Shown here piece after piece: positions 44,064 to 53,371 of a DNA stretch of 64,000 nt. How positions within the stretch are numbered: the first letter of the stretch is position 1; each line of letters starts with the position of its first letter. Under the pieces are notes generated by a model. The model had not been told where the DNA came from, searched no databases, and saw nothing but the letters and a program-made list of their open reading frames with translations. The DNA lies in NCBI GenBank assembly GCA_945878355.1, contig CAMCTC010000013.1, positions 1 through 64,000 on the forward strand, read 5' to 3'. The DNA comes from Bordetella parapertussis. Lineage in GTDB: Bacteria > Pseudomonadota > Gammaproteobacteria > Burkholderiales > Burkholderiaceae_C. Position numbers and translations under genes: made by a program.

Positions 44064-46187
44064 TCAAATCGCCAACGGGTCGACATCGATGGCCCAGCGC
44101 GCCAGACCTTTGTGCCGCTGGCGCAAGCCGTGCAGCACGGGCGTCCAGTCTGTCAGCAGGCGCTGCAACTGCAGCCTAGAAGCCGATTCGAGCAACATCT
44201 GCAGCCGCTCCATCCCAGCGACCTTGCTCACGGCCGGCGGCACGGGCGGATAGACCGTCACCCCGGCAGCGCCAGGCATGGCCGCCGCCAGTTCGGCCGC
44301 CTCGCGCAGCCAGGCCAGCGCGACCGCCGGGTCGCGCGATTCGGCTCTCAACAACGCCAGATGGCTGTACGGTGGCAAGCCGGCGGCACTGCGCTCAGCG
44401 AGTTGGCTCTGCGCAAAGTCAGCGAAATCGTGTTTCTTCAAAGCAGCGTAGAGCGCATGCCGCGGATGCCAGGTCTGGACCCACATCTCGCTGCGGGCGG
44501 CCGCCTCGGCGTCGCGCCCGGCGCGGCCACCGGCCTGCATCAACAGCGCGAACAGCCGCTCGGGGGCGCGGAAATCACTGGCGAACAAGGCCGTGTCGGG
44601 GTTGACCGCCACCACCAGCGTGATGCGGCGGAAATCATGGCCTTTGGTCACCATCTGGGTGCCCACCAGCACATCGACGTCGCCGGCATGCACCGCCGCC
44701 AACCGGCTCTCCAACTGGCCCTTGCCTCTCGCGGTGTCGGCGTCGAGCCTGGCGATGCGCGCGCCAGGCAACAACTCGGCCAGCAATTCCTCGAGCTTCT
44801 CGGTGCCGCGACCCATCGGCGCGATGTCCAGGTTGCCGCAGTCAGGGCAGGCGCGGGGTACGCGCTCGGTCAAGCCGCAGTGGTGGCAGCGCAGCGTGCG
44901 CTCGCCCTTGTGGAACACGCGCCACGCGCTGCAGTGTGGGCAGCCGCTCTTCCAGCCGCAATCGGCACAGTGCAGCACCGGCGCATAGCCGCGTCGGTTG
45001 AGGAACACCAGACTCTGTTCGCCGCGCGCCAAACGCTCGCGCAGCGAATCGACCACCATCGGCGCCAACACCGGGCTTTGGCCATTGACCCTGGGCAGCA
45101 CGCCCATGTCGAACAGCCGCACCTTCGGCAGCGCGCCACCACCCACCCGCTCGGCCAGTGTCAGGCATTGGTAGCGCTGCTGCGGCCCTGGCGCAGCGCG
45201 CTGCCAGGTCTCGAGCGATGGCGTGGCAGACCCCAGGATCACAGGCACCCGTTCGAGATGGGCTCGGTAGACCGCGAGGTCGCGCGCCGAGTAGCGCGCA
45301 CCCTCTTGTTGCTTGTACGACGGGTCGTGCTCCTCATCGACCACGATCAGCCCGAGCCTGGGCAGTGGCGCAAACACCGACAGGCGTGTGCCCAGCACGA
45401 TGTCGGCCCGCCCCAAATGGGCCAACAGCCAGTGCTGCAGGCGCTGCACCGGCGTCAAGCCGCTGTGCATGGCCACCATCCGATGCCCAGGAAAGCGCTC
45501 GGCAAATCGAGCCTCGAGCTGCGGCGTGAGGTTGATCTCGGGCACCAAGATCAGCGCCTGGCGGCCTGCGGCCAGCACCTGCTCGGTGGCGTGCAGGTAG
45601 ACCTCGGTCTTGCCGCTGCCAGTGACCCCATGCAGCAGCATCGGCTTGGGCGCGGACTGGCCCAGCGCGGCCTCGAACGCTGCCAGCGCAGCCAACTGCT
45701 CGTGCGCCAAATCCGGTCGCCTCGGCGCAGCGACGGGCTGAGCCGCGACACCCGAGGCAAATTTCTTGACCAGCCTGGCCAGGCGCTTGTTCAGCCCTGT
45801 CGCATCGAGTTTGCGAAGCTCAGGCGGCAGCACCGACAAAGCCAGTTCGCCAACACCGCGCTGGTAGTAGCCGGCCGCGAAGTCCACCAGCGCCAGCCAG
45901 GCGGAGGTCATGGGTGGCAGCGCATCAAAGACCTCGCCCACCGACCGCAGCGCGTAGCCTGCCAGGCCCTCCGGCGGTGTCACATCGGGCGAGTCTGCCG
46001 CCGCACCATGCCAGACGATCCCCAACAGCTCACGCTTGCCCAGCGGCGCGCGCAGCAAGGTACCAGGCGCCAAACCTCGCTCGCTGAGGTAGTCGAGTGC
46101 AGCACCCAGACCACTGTGCGCCGGCGCATCCATCGCCACCCTCAGCACCACGGGTTCCCGGTCCGGAGTCACCGTCGAGCGCACCAC
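44064..46187 (-). CDS. priA: Primosomal protein N-prime, PriA helicase
   Basis: A 707-residue replication-restart helicase that loads the primosome at stalled forks. The N-terminal DNA-binding part has VVLRVAMDAPAHSGLGAALD. Walker A is LHGVTGSGKTEVYLH near residue 187, motif II VVDEEHDPSYKQQEG near 285 (DEEH box), and eight zinc-binding cysteines lie in CADCGWKSGCPHC and CHHCGLTERVPRACPDC. Motif VI region QAGGRAGRD is near 565. GTG 46187 is chosen because the conserved N-terminus starts shortly after; no good ribosome site is seen. Convergent with the AEC gene. Confidence 0.96.
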   Translation of the reverse strand: MVRSTVTPDREPVVLRVAMDAPAHSGLGAALDYLSERGLAPGTLLRAPLGKRELLGIVWHGAAADSPDVTPPEGLAGYALRSVGEVFDALPPMTSAWLALVDFAAGYYQRGVGELALSVLPPELRKLDATGLNKRLARLVKKFASGVAAQPVAAPRRPDLAHEQLAALAAFEAALGQSAPKPMLLHGVTGSGKTEVYLHATEQVLAAGRQALILVPEINLTPQLEARFAERFPGHRMVAMHSGLTPVQRLQHWLLAHLGRADIVLGTRLSVFAPLPRLGLIVVDEEHDPSYKQQEGARYSARDLAVYRAHLERVPVILGSATPSLETWQRAAPGPQQRYQCLTLAERVGGGALPKVRLFDMGVLPRVNGQSPVLAPMVVDSLRERLARGEQSLVFLNRRGYAPVLHCADCGWKSGCPHCSAWRVFHKGERTLRCHHCGLTERVPRACPDCGNLDIAPMGRGTEKLEELLAELLPGARIARLDADTARGKGQLESRLAAVHAGDVDVLVGTQMVTKGHDFRRITLVVAVNPDTALFASDFRAPERLFALLMQAGGRAGRDAEAAARSEMWVQTWHPRHALYAALKKHDFADFAQSQLAERSAAGLPPYSHLALLRAESRDPAVALAWLREAAELAAAMPGAAGVTVYPPVPPAVSKVAGMERLQMLLESASRLQLQRLLTDWTPVLHGLRQRHKGLARWAIDVDPLAI

Positions 46188-46250
46188 TTTGCCATGCGAA
46201 TTATTGTCGTCACCTCAAGAAACCGCTCTAAGTCAATGATCAGGAAGAAG

Positions 46251-46370
46251 TTTTCAGTCTATCCCCGGATTCTGTGGATAACTTTGTGGAGAAGCTGCTG
46301 GCGGCTGCGCTAAGTGCTTGATGCGTCGGGCGTAGGCTTCGATTGCCCGATCTGGCAGCAGTCGAATAAA
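46251..46370 (+). repeat. DnaA-box repeat module A
   Basis: Matches module B at 46656 (similarity roughly three quarters by eye). Both share TTTTCAG, TGTGGATAACTTTGTGGA, GCTAAGT-CTTGAT and GATTGCCCGATCT-GCAGCAG. TGTGGATAA at 46274-46282 is the exact complement of the consensus DnaA box TTATCCACA. CTATCCCCG at 46260 and TTTGTGGAG at 46284 are weaker candidates. The parallel layout means the two copies derive from one duplication. Confidence 0.75.
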
Positions 46371-46655
46371 TCTCTTAAATATCAATCACTTAGAACAATT
46401 TTCAGCCAGTGTTTCAAGTCCCTGCACCGGTGTCTTTTCGCCACCTGAGGAGTAATTTATTTTTGGGGATAAATCCGGTCTTGCCCCTCGAAAATCAATG
46501 GCTTGCCTTTGCTGCAGCCCATCAAACCTGGACCGCGCAAGGCCGTGCTGGCAGCCAGCCTGCAGCGACGGCGCTATCGCCAAGCACGCGACAACCAACA
46601 AGTAGGCTGACAGGGATCAATGCTCTTAAAGTGCGTAGGCTCCTGTTTTAAAAGG

Positions 46656-46777
46656 ATTTTCAGAGCTATCCACGTTTTGTGTGGATAACTTTGTGGAAAA
46701 GCCACTTTCGGCAGCGCTAAGTCCTTGATTTGGGCTGCTGCTGCTGCGATTGCCCGATCTTGCAGCAGCCGAAAAAA
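46656..46777 (+). repeat. DnaA-box repeat module B
   Basis: Second module. TGTGGATAA at 46680-46688 is again an exact DnaA box on the minus strand, with the near-box CTATCCACG at 46666-46674 facing it (two mismatches to consensus), and TTTGTGGAA at 46690-46698. Offset from module A is 406-407 bases throughout, with only about one base of indel, so spacing inside the modules is conserved while other bases changed. Confidence 0.75.
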
Positions 46778-46962
46778 CAGCTGCCAAGGAACAGCCCGGA
46801 CCGCCGCGTCGGATCGGCAGTTCAAGCTGTGGGCTTGAGAGCAGTGGGCCCGCATCATGTCGACACAAGGCCTGATGCAGCGCCGCGCAGACTCACGGGT
46901 CACAAAATGCCAACCCTGGCGGCCACAAGTGCGATGGCTAGGCAGAAGCCCTGGAAGGGCTA

Positions 46963-48846
46963 TCAGATCTCGACCTTGGCCCCCAACTCGACGATCCGGT
47001 TGCTGGGCAGGTTGAGGAAATCGGCTGCCGCGGCGGCGTTGCGGTGCATGCTCGCAAACAGCTTCTCGCGCCAGATCGACATGCCATCGCCAAAGGTCGG
47101 GATCACGATGTCGCGGCTCAGGAAATAGCTGGTGTCCATGTCGGGCAGCGGGATGCCACGGCCGGCCAGCAGCTTGAGCGCCTCGGGCACGTCTGGGTCG
47201 TTCTTGAAGCCGAAATGCAGCACCACCTGCCAGCAGTCGTGGCCCAAGGGCTCCATCTCGATGCGCTTGTCGAAGCCTATCCAAGGCACTTCATGGTGGC
47301 GAACCGTGATGAACACGTTGTGTTCGTGCAGCACCTTGTTGTGCTTGAGGTTGTGCATCAAGGCATTGGGCGTCAATCCAGTGTCAGGCGACAGGAACAC
47401 CGCAGTGCCTTCAACGCGGGTCGGCGGATGGATGAACACCGCGTCAAGAAAGCTGTTGAGGTCGATCGCCTCGTCGCGCAAGCGTTCGCCCATCAGCTTG
47501 CGACCCTGGACCCAGGTCAGCATCAAGGTGAACATGCCGATGCCGATGACGATCGGGAACCAACCGCCAGCGATGAGCTTGAGCATGTTCGACGCAAAAA
47601 AGGTGATGTCGATCACAAAGAAGAAGCCGGTGGCCAGCAAGCAGGGCAGCAGCGGATATTTCCAGCCGAAGCGGATCACGAAGAAGGTCATCACCGTGGT
47701 GATGGTCATGTCGAGCGTCACCGCGATACCGTAGGCCGATGCAAGGTTGGACGAGGTCTTGAACAGCGCCACGGCCAGCACGATGAACGCGAACAGCCCC
47801 CAGTTGACGAAAGGCACGTAGATCTGCCCGGTTTCACGAACCGAGGTGTGACGCACCACCATGCGCGGCAGGATGCCGAGTTGGATCGCCTGCTTGGTGA
47901 CCGAGAACGCGGCAGTGATCAAGGCCTGTGAGGCAATCACGGTCGCCGCGGTGGCCAGCACCACCAGCGGCAACTGGGCCCAGCCCGGCGCCATCTTGAA
48001 GAACGGGTTGTCGATCGCCTCGGGCTTGCCCAGCAGCATCGCGCCCTGGCCAAAATAGTTGACCACCAGCGCCGGCATCACGAAACCAAACCAGGCGATG
48101 CGGATCGGTTTCTTGCCGAAATGACCCATGTCGGCGTACAGCGCCTCACCGCCTGTGACACACAGCACCACCGCGCCCAGCCCAATGAATGCCACCAGCG
48201 GGTTGTGGACGAAGAACGCGACCGCATAAGCCGGGTTCATCGCCACCAGCACCGCAGGGTTGGCCACGATGTGGGGCAGGCCGAGCGCGACCAGCACCAG
48301 AAACCAGACCATCGTGATCGGGCCGAAAAACTTGCCGATGCCGCCAGTGCCGAAACGCTGAACCGCAAACAAACCGGCCAGCACCACCAGCGTGATCGGG
48401 ATCACCACACCTTGCAATTGCGGCGCGGCCACCCCCAGGCCTTCGACCGCCGACAAGACCGAGATCGCCGGCGTGATGACAGCGTCGCCATAGAAGATCG
48501 CGGTGCCGAACAGGCCCACTGTCATCAACAGGTTGCGCAGCGCGGGCTTGTCCTTGACCGCCGTGGTGGCCAGCGCCAGCATCGCGATCAATCCGCCTTC
48601 TCCGTTGTTGTCGGCGCGCAGGATCAGCAACACATACTTGACCGAGACGATGATCGTCATGGTCCAGAAAATCAGCGACAGCACGCCCAGGATATTGGCG
48701 TTGGTGGCAGCCACATGGCCGCCGTGAAATACCTCTTTGAGCGCATACAGCGGGCTGGTACCGATGTCGCCATAGACAACGCCGAGGGCGCCGAGAGTCA
48801 ATGCGGCCAAGGCGGCCGGGGTCTTGGGGGTGTTTGCCTTGCTCAC
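46963..48846 (-). CDS. kup: Kup-type potassium uptake protein
   Basis: A 627-residue KUP/HAK/KT potassium-proton symporter. About 12 hydrophobic helices span residues 15-440. The start has [20 protein letters not shown], the family's first-helix signature; [20 protein letters not shown] is near 115 and [21 protein letters not shown] near 235. The C-terminal cytoplasmic domain (about 440-627) is full length. GTG 48846 is used, in agreement with the family N-terminus. Low-affinity uptake used in acid or low-osmolarity conditions. Confidence 0.96.
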   Translation of the reverse strand: MSKANTPKTPAALAALTLGALGVVYGDIGTSPLYALKEVFHGGHVAATNANILGVLSLIFWTMTIIVSVKYVLLILRADNNGEGGLIAMLALATTAVKDKPALRNLLMTVGLFGTAIFYGDAVITPAISVLSAVEGLGVAAPQLQGVVIPITLVVLAGLFAVQRFGTGGIGKFFGPITMVWFLVLVALGLPHIVANPAVLVAMNPAYAVAFFVHNPLVAFIGLGAVVLCVTGGEALYADMGHFGKKPIRIAWFGFVMPALVVNYFGQGAMLLGKPEAIDNPFFKMAPGWAQLPLVVLATAATVIASQALITAAFSVTKQAIQLGILPRMVVRHTSVRETGQIYVPFVNWGLFAFIVLAVALFKTSSNLASAYGIAVTLDMTITTVMTFFVIRFGWKYPLLPCLLATGFFFVIDITFFASNMLKLIAGGWFPIVIGIGMFTLMLTWVQGRKLMGERLRDEAIDLNSFLDAVFIHPPTRVEGTAVFLSPDTGLTPNALMHNLKHNKVLHEHNVFITVRHHEVPWIGFDKRIEMEPLGHDCWQVVLHFGFKNDPDVPEALKLLAGRGIPLPDMDTSYFLSRDIVIPTFGDGMSIWREKLFASMHRNAAAAADFLNLPSNRIVELGAKVEI

Positions 48847-48963
48847 TGCGCACGGCGACGGGTTGCCCGTCGCCTAAAAGCGGAAACCGCGTATTCTGCG
48901 CTAGACATCATGGTCCGCGTCAGCAAATTTTTCTGCCAATGTGTGGGTTTGCGCCAAGCAGAC

Positions 48964-50259
48964 TCATTCGTAGACCTCGACTTCGGGGTCTGTGGCTTCA
49001 AGCTCGTAACTCGCCGCCAGCATCGCCAGCCGACCGATCACGCCGTACATGTAGAAGCGATTTGGCGCGCTGGCGCCAGGCTTCTCGCCGGGACGAGGCA
49101 AGCGGTGGCTCTCGGCAAAGGCCAGCGGCACATAACTGGCGCCGGGGGCGTTCAGGCTTTCGTCTATGCCCAGTTCGGCATGCACCCGGTAGTACCCGCC
49201 GACCACATAGCGGTCAATCATGTAGACCACGGGTTCGGCCACCGCGTCATTGACGCGCTCGTAGGTAGGCACGCCCTCCTGGAGAATGACTTCGGTGAGT
49301 TGCTGGGCGCTGGACCCCAGGCCCATCTTGTCGCGGGCACGGCGGATCACCGCGCCCAGATCCTTGGCGTCGCGTACCGTCACGGGCCCCAGGCCGTCGT
49401 TGCCGCGGTCGGCCTTGACGACGATGAACGGCTTCTCGTTGATGGCATATTCCTTGTACTTGCGCCGCACCTTGGTCAGCAGCGTATCGACCTGGCTCTG
49501 CAGGCCCTCCAGTGCACTGCCCTCGCCCAGATCGACCGAGCCACAGGCGGCGTACATCGGGTTGATCAGCCATGGATCCATGCCCAACAGCTTGGCGAAC
49601 TTCTTGGCCACCTCTTCGTAGCTCTGGTAGTGCGTGCTCTTGCGCCGCGCGGTACAAACGGCGTGCAGCGGCGGCAGCAAGTACTGCTCGTGCAGTTGTT
49701 GCAAGGCCTTTGGGACACCCGCTGACAGGTTGTTGTTGAGCAGGATGGTGCAGGGATCGAAGTCCTTCAGTCCGAGCCGGCCGCGCTTTCGCAGCAAGGG
49801 CTCGAGCAGCAGTTCGCTGCCGTCTGACAAAGTCAGCGCCGTGGGCGCGGTGATGCTCTCGTCAAGCGTGCCCAGGCGAACGTTGAGCCCGGCCTGGGTG
49901 AAGATCCGAACCAAGCGCTGCACGTTGCCCAAATAGAAAGTGTTTCGAATGTGGCGTTCGGGAATCAGCAGCAGGTTCTTGGCCTCAGGGCAGATTTTCT
50001 CGATCGCGGCCATCGCCGCTTGCACAGCCAGCGGCAGCATCTCGGGCGTGAGGTTGTTGAAACCGCTGGGAAACAGGTTGGTGTCGACCGGCGCGAGCTT
50101 GAAACCGGCGTTGCGCAAATCTACCGACGTGTAGAACGGCGGCGTGTGCTCCATCCACTCAAGCCTGAACCAGCGCTCGATCGCCGGCATCGACTCCAGC
50201 ACGCGCGCTTCGAGTTCATTGATCGGACCGGTCAGCGCGGTGATGAGGTGTGGGACCAT
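48964..50259 (-). CDS. gshA: Glutamate-cysteine ligase, GshA (PF08886) type
   Basis: A 431-residue first enzyme of glutathione synthesis, joining glutamate and cysteine. It is the betaproteobacterial type, different from E. coli GshA. Conserved segments are FRLEWMEHTPPFYTSVDLRN, TNLFPSGFNNLTPEML, NNNLSAGVPKALQQLHEQYL and PFIVVKADRGNDGLGPVTVRD (ends PFIVVKADRG and GPVTVRD). Often gshB follows in relatives; here kup lies downstream on the same strand instead. Starts 86 bases after the terminator of amt. Confidence 0.95.
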   Translation of the reverse strand: MVPHLITALTGPINELEARVLESMPAIERWFRLEWMEHTPPFYTSVDLRNAGFKLAPVDTNLFPSGFNNLTPEMLPLAVQAAMAAIEKICPEAKNLLLIPERHIRNTFYLGNVQRLVRIFTQAGLNVRLGTLDESITAPTALTLSDGSELLLEPLLRKRGRLGLKDFDPCTILLNNNLSAGVPKALQQLHEQYLLPPLHAVCTARRKSTHYQSYEEVAKKFAKLLGMDPWLINPMYAACGSVDLGEGSALEGLQSQVDTLLTKVRRKYKEYAINEKPFIVVKADRGNDGLGPVTVRDAKDLGAVIRRARDKMGLGSSAQQLTEVILQEGVPTYERVNDAVAEPVVYMIDRYVVGGYYRVHAELGIDESLNAPGASYVPLAFAESHRLPRPGEKPGASAPNRFYMYGVIGRLAMLAASYELEATDPEVEVYE

Positions 50260-50345
50260 GGGCTTGCCTGCTTGCTGGAGAACAGAAGATTCTAGGCAGA
50301 TAGCGACGCAGACGGCGATGGCGAACGCCGACGTCGTCGCCGCAG

Positions 50346-50373
50346 AAAAAAAGGGCTGCCCGAAAGCAGCACC
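50346..50373 (-). terminator. Rho-independent terminator after amt
   Basis: On the minus strand GGTGCTGC, loop TTTCGG, GCAGCCC, then seven T. The stem GCTGC/GCAGC with GG/CC and a bulged U is followed by the T-run about 30 bases after the amt stop. It ends the torF-glnK-amt transcript before gshA. Confidence 0.75.
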
Positions 50374-50397
50374 TGGCCAAAGCTTGAGTTGCTTGGT

Positions 50398-51891
50398 TTA
50401 CTTACTGTAAGCAGTTTCGCCGTGCGAGCTGATGTCCAGTCCTTCGCGCTCTTCCTCTTCGGACACACGCAGGCCGATCACCAGATCGACGACCTTGAAG
50501 GCCACTGCCGCCACCACCGCCGACCAGACCACGGTCAAGCCCACCGCCTTGGCCTGGATGACCAACTGCTCCCAGATGCCGTTGCTCGACACCGTGGCCG
50601 TGACCCAATCCGACACCAGGCCCGGGCCGCCCAGCGCCTGGTTGTTGAACACACCGGTCAGCAACGCACCGACGATGCCGCCGACACCGTGGACGCCGAA
50701 CACGTCGAGCGTGTCATCAGCACCCAGCAGTCGCTTCAGGCTGTGCACACCCCACAGACAGGCAAACCCGGCGATGAAGCCGATGATGATCGCGCCCATC
50801 AAGCCGACATTGCCTGCCGCAGGCGTGATCGCCACCAAGCCAGCCACCGCACCGGACGCTGCGCCCAGCATCGACGCCTTGCCACGCATCAGCGCCTCAC
50901 CCAGGCACCAGGCGAGCACCGCCGCCGAGGTCGCGGTGAAGGTGTTCATGAAAGCCAGGATCGCCGAGTTACCCGCCTCGAGCGCCGACCCGGCGTTGAA
51001 GCCGAACCAGCCCACCCACAGCAGCGCAGCGCCGACCATCGTCAGCGGCAGGCTGTGCGGTGCCATCGCTTCGCGGCCATAACCCACACGCTTGCCGATC
51101 ATGAACGCACCGACCAGACCGGCGACCGCCGCGTTGATGTGCACCACCGTGCCGCCTGCGAAGTCCAGCGCACCCCACTGCCAGAGCAGACCAGCCTTGC
51201 CGTTCATCGCGTCGACAACATCCTTGCTGGCATAAGCGTCAGGACCCATCCAGAACCACACCATGTGAGCGATCGGCGCATAGCTGAAGGTGAACCACAG
51301 TGCGGCGAACAGCAGCGCCGCCGAGAACTTGATGCGCTCGGCAAATGCGCCGACGATCAAGCAGCAGGTGATACCGGCAAAAGTGGCCTGGAAAGCGGCG
51401 AACAGCAGTTCCGGGATGTAGACCCCTTTGCTGAAGGTGGCTGCCATTGCGAACTCGCCCTTGATCGGGTCGAACAGGCCCCGCATGAACAGTCGGTCCA
51501 GGCCGCCGATAAAGGCATTGCCTTCAGTGAAAGCCAGGCTGTAGCCGTACAAGGCCCACAGCACGACGATCAACGAGAAAGTCACCAGCACCTGCATCAG
51601 CACCGACAGGATGTTCTTGCTGCGCACCAGGCCGCCATAGAACAAAGCCAGGCCAGGTACCGTCATCATGATGACGAGCAATGTGGAGACCAACATCCAG
51701 GCGTTGTCGCCCTTGTTGGCCACCGGCGTGGACGCGGTTGCCGACGCCGCAACGGCGGCCACGACATCAGCAGCTGACGCGGCAGCGGAGGCGACGGTGG
51801 GCGCCGAGGCGGCCGCATCCTGGGCCGTCGCGCCACCCGCAAAACCCAGGACCGCTAGGCCCAGGGCGAGGCAAGCGATGATCTTTCTCAT
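50398..51891 (-). CDS. amt: Ammonium transporter Amt
   Basis: A 497-residue ammonium channel of 11 membrane helices. Residues 1-23 are a cleavable signal (ATAQDAAAS), and a long Ala/Ser-rich stretch of about 45 residues precedes helix 1 (GDNAWMLVSTLLVIMMTVPG). Family segments are GLALFYGGLVRSKN, AHMVWFWMGPDAYASKD and DFAGGTVVHINAAVAGLVGA. Its 63-base gap to glnK and the usual regulatory order support one operon in which GlnK blocks Amt when nitrogen is plentiful. Confidence 0.96.
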   Translation of the reverse strand: MRKIIACLALGLAVLGFAGGATAQDAAASAPTVASAAASAADVVAAVAASATASTPVANKGDNAWMLVSTLLVIMMTVPGLALFYGGLVRSKNILSVLMQVLVTFSLIVVLWALYGYSLAFTEGNAFIGGLDRLFMRGLFDPIKGEFAMAATFSKGVYIPELLFAAFQATFAGITCCLIVGAFAERIKFSAALLFAALWFTFSYAPIAHMVWFWMGPDAYASKDVVDAMNGKAGLLWQWGALDFAGGTVVHINAAVAGLVGAFMIGKRVGYGREAMAPHSLPLTMVGAALLWVGWFGFNAGSALEAGNSAILAFMNTFTATSAAVLAWCLGEALMRGKASMLGAASGAVAGLVAITPAAGNVGLMGAIIIGFIAGFACLWGVHSLKRLLGADDTLDVFGVHGVGGIVGALLTGVFNNQALGGPGLVSDWVTATVSSNGIWEQLVIQAKAVGLTVVWSAVVAAVAFKVVDLVIGLRVSEEEEREGLDISSHGETAYSK

Positions 51892-51954
51892 GGTTGTTTC
51901 TTCTCTCGTGATGGGTTGGAGGGTGGACGCGCGTGGCGCGCACCTGTGGAGTAC

Positions 51955-52308
<354 letters not shown>

Positions 52309-52317
52309 TCAAGGGTT

Positions 52318-53088
52318 TCAAAAGCTGTACTTGGCGCCGAGAACCAGCGCGTTCTTGCCGGTGAATTTGCCGGCAGGTGTGACATAAAAGCCCTTGTCAG
52401 CATCGGTACCCGCCAGCGCGGCGCTGACCGAGACACCATTGCCGAAGTCCTTGCCCAGCGTCAGCGAGTAATCGCTGTAGCTGGCCATGCGCAGGTGAGA
52501 CACCGTCTGCCGGCCGAAATGCGGCGTCAGGCTCAAGCCCGTGCCGAGGTCGAAGGTGCCGCTCAGGTCCAGGTATCCGCTGCCCTTGCTGTTGGCATTG
52601 CCGAACAAATTGGTCAGGCCGTGCGAGTACTTGGCCGTGAACTGACCGTAGGTGAGCGCACCATAGAGTTCGAAGGTGTTGGCGTTGACGCCACCTGGCA
52701 CCTTGGCGTAGTTGTTGCCGGCGTAGAGGTAGTACAGGCCGCCGACGTCGTAGCTGAAGTCCTTCGCGATCTCGCCCTTGTAGCCGCCGTAGAAATCCAA
52801 TTCAAAACCAGTACTGCCAGCATCGACCTTGTTCATCGTCCCGGCATCCTTGATCCAGCTGATCGTTGAAGCCCAGGTGCCCAGGTACAGGCCATTGGGA
52901 TTGCTGTAGTCAGCACCGCCTTGCAAAGCTGGCTGGAGCCGGCTTTGCGAGATACCGCGGTAGCGGTAGTCGCTCGTCACGCCGACGTTGAATGTGGTCG
53001 ACGGTGCAGGCGGATCGGCGGCGAGCACAGCCAAGGGCAACACGCTGAGTGCGAGCAGGCAGGCATAAGGGGCAAAGTTGAGTGTCAT
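52318..53088 (-). CDS. TorF-type putative porin
   Basis: A 256-residue outer-membrane beta-barrel protein of the Gcw_chp/TorF family. Signal peptide residues 1-23 (VLA AD cleavage), then repeated short amphipathic strands such as NVGVTSDYRYRGISQS and FELDFYGGYKGEIAKDF, ending in the aromatic C-terminus VLGAKYSF expected of Omp85 substrates. It starts 24 bases upstream of glnK and shares the sigma-54 promoter, which suggests a role in nitrogen-source uptake. Ligand unknown. Confidence 0.9.
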   Translation of the reverse strand: MTLNFAPYACLLALSVLPLAVLAADPPAPSTTFNVGVTSDYRYRGISQSRLQPALQGGADYSNPNGLYLGTWASTISWIKDAGTMNKVDAGSTGFELDFYGGYKGEIAKDFSYDVGGLYYLYAGNNYAKVPGGVNANTFELYGALTYGQFTAKYSHGLTNLFGNANSKGSGYLDLSGTFDLGTGLSLTPHFGRQTVSHLRMASYSDYSLTLGKDFGNGVSVSAALAGTDADKGFYVTPAGKFTGKNALVLGAKYSF

Positions 53089-53137
53089 GGTCGGGCTCCG
53101 TACGGTTACAGGGGAAGGGCGTTTGAGAAACACCATC

Positions 53138-53152
53138 GCAGCTTTCGTGCCA
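53138..53152 (-). promoter_or_regulatory. Sigma-54 promoter of torF-glnK-amt
   Basis: On the minus strand TGGCACGAAAGCTGC has the GG-N10-GC pair of the -24/-12 consensus (TGGCACGNNNNTTGC) with one base off. Transcription would start near 53127, about 39 bases before the torF ATG. Confidence 0.85.
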
Positions 53153-53226
53153 TGCATATCCCGGGCGCTCACGCGCCGGTGAATGCCTTGTCGCCGGGAA
53201 TCGGCGCCAAATCCGGCGCAACATGT

Positions 53227-53271
53227 CGCACCGTATCGGGGAATACTATCTATATGCACTTTTTTGGTGCG
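53227..53271 (-). promoter_or_regulatory. Two NtrC-like enhancer sites upstream of the sigma-54 promoter
   Basis: TGCACTTTTTTGGTGCG (53255-53271) matches the NtrC consensus TGCACY-N5-GGTGCA at all but the last base. CGCACCGTATCGGGGAA (53227-53243) is a weaker match (three mismatches). The sites start 28 bases apart and lie about 75-119 bases upstream of the promoter, the usual enhancer position. Confidence 0.7.
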
Positions 53272-53371
53272 GATATTGGCTTGGTCGGCGAGGACGCCTG
53301 GGCAGCGCGGCGGCACAATGAAGGTTGTCCAATGCTGCGCGCCAGGCGTGGCAACAGGGGGGCAATCAACC

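Larger units (their letters stand above)
46188..46962. other. 775-base gene-free region with DnaA-box repeats, between priA and kup
   Basis: No gene is supported. It holds two diverged direct repeats about 406 bases apart, each with a DnaA-box cluster, an AT-rich stretch between them (46361-46480), and the 3-prime side of kup. The length and sequence suggest a cis-acting replication-related or regulatory site. Confidence 0.6.

Noticed and set aside
44112..46313. A 733-codon plus-strand frame antisense to priA
   Set aside because: Arg/Gln/His-rich translation with no family; PriA motifs on the other strand are complete.
46409..46651. An 80-codon plus-strand frame in the priA-kup gap
   Set aside because: No ribosome site, irregular base use and no family; lies between DnaA-box modules.
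48121..49725. A long plus-strand frame opposite kup and gshA
   Set aside because: Shadow of two well-conserved genes; translation is arbitrary.
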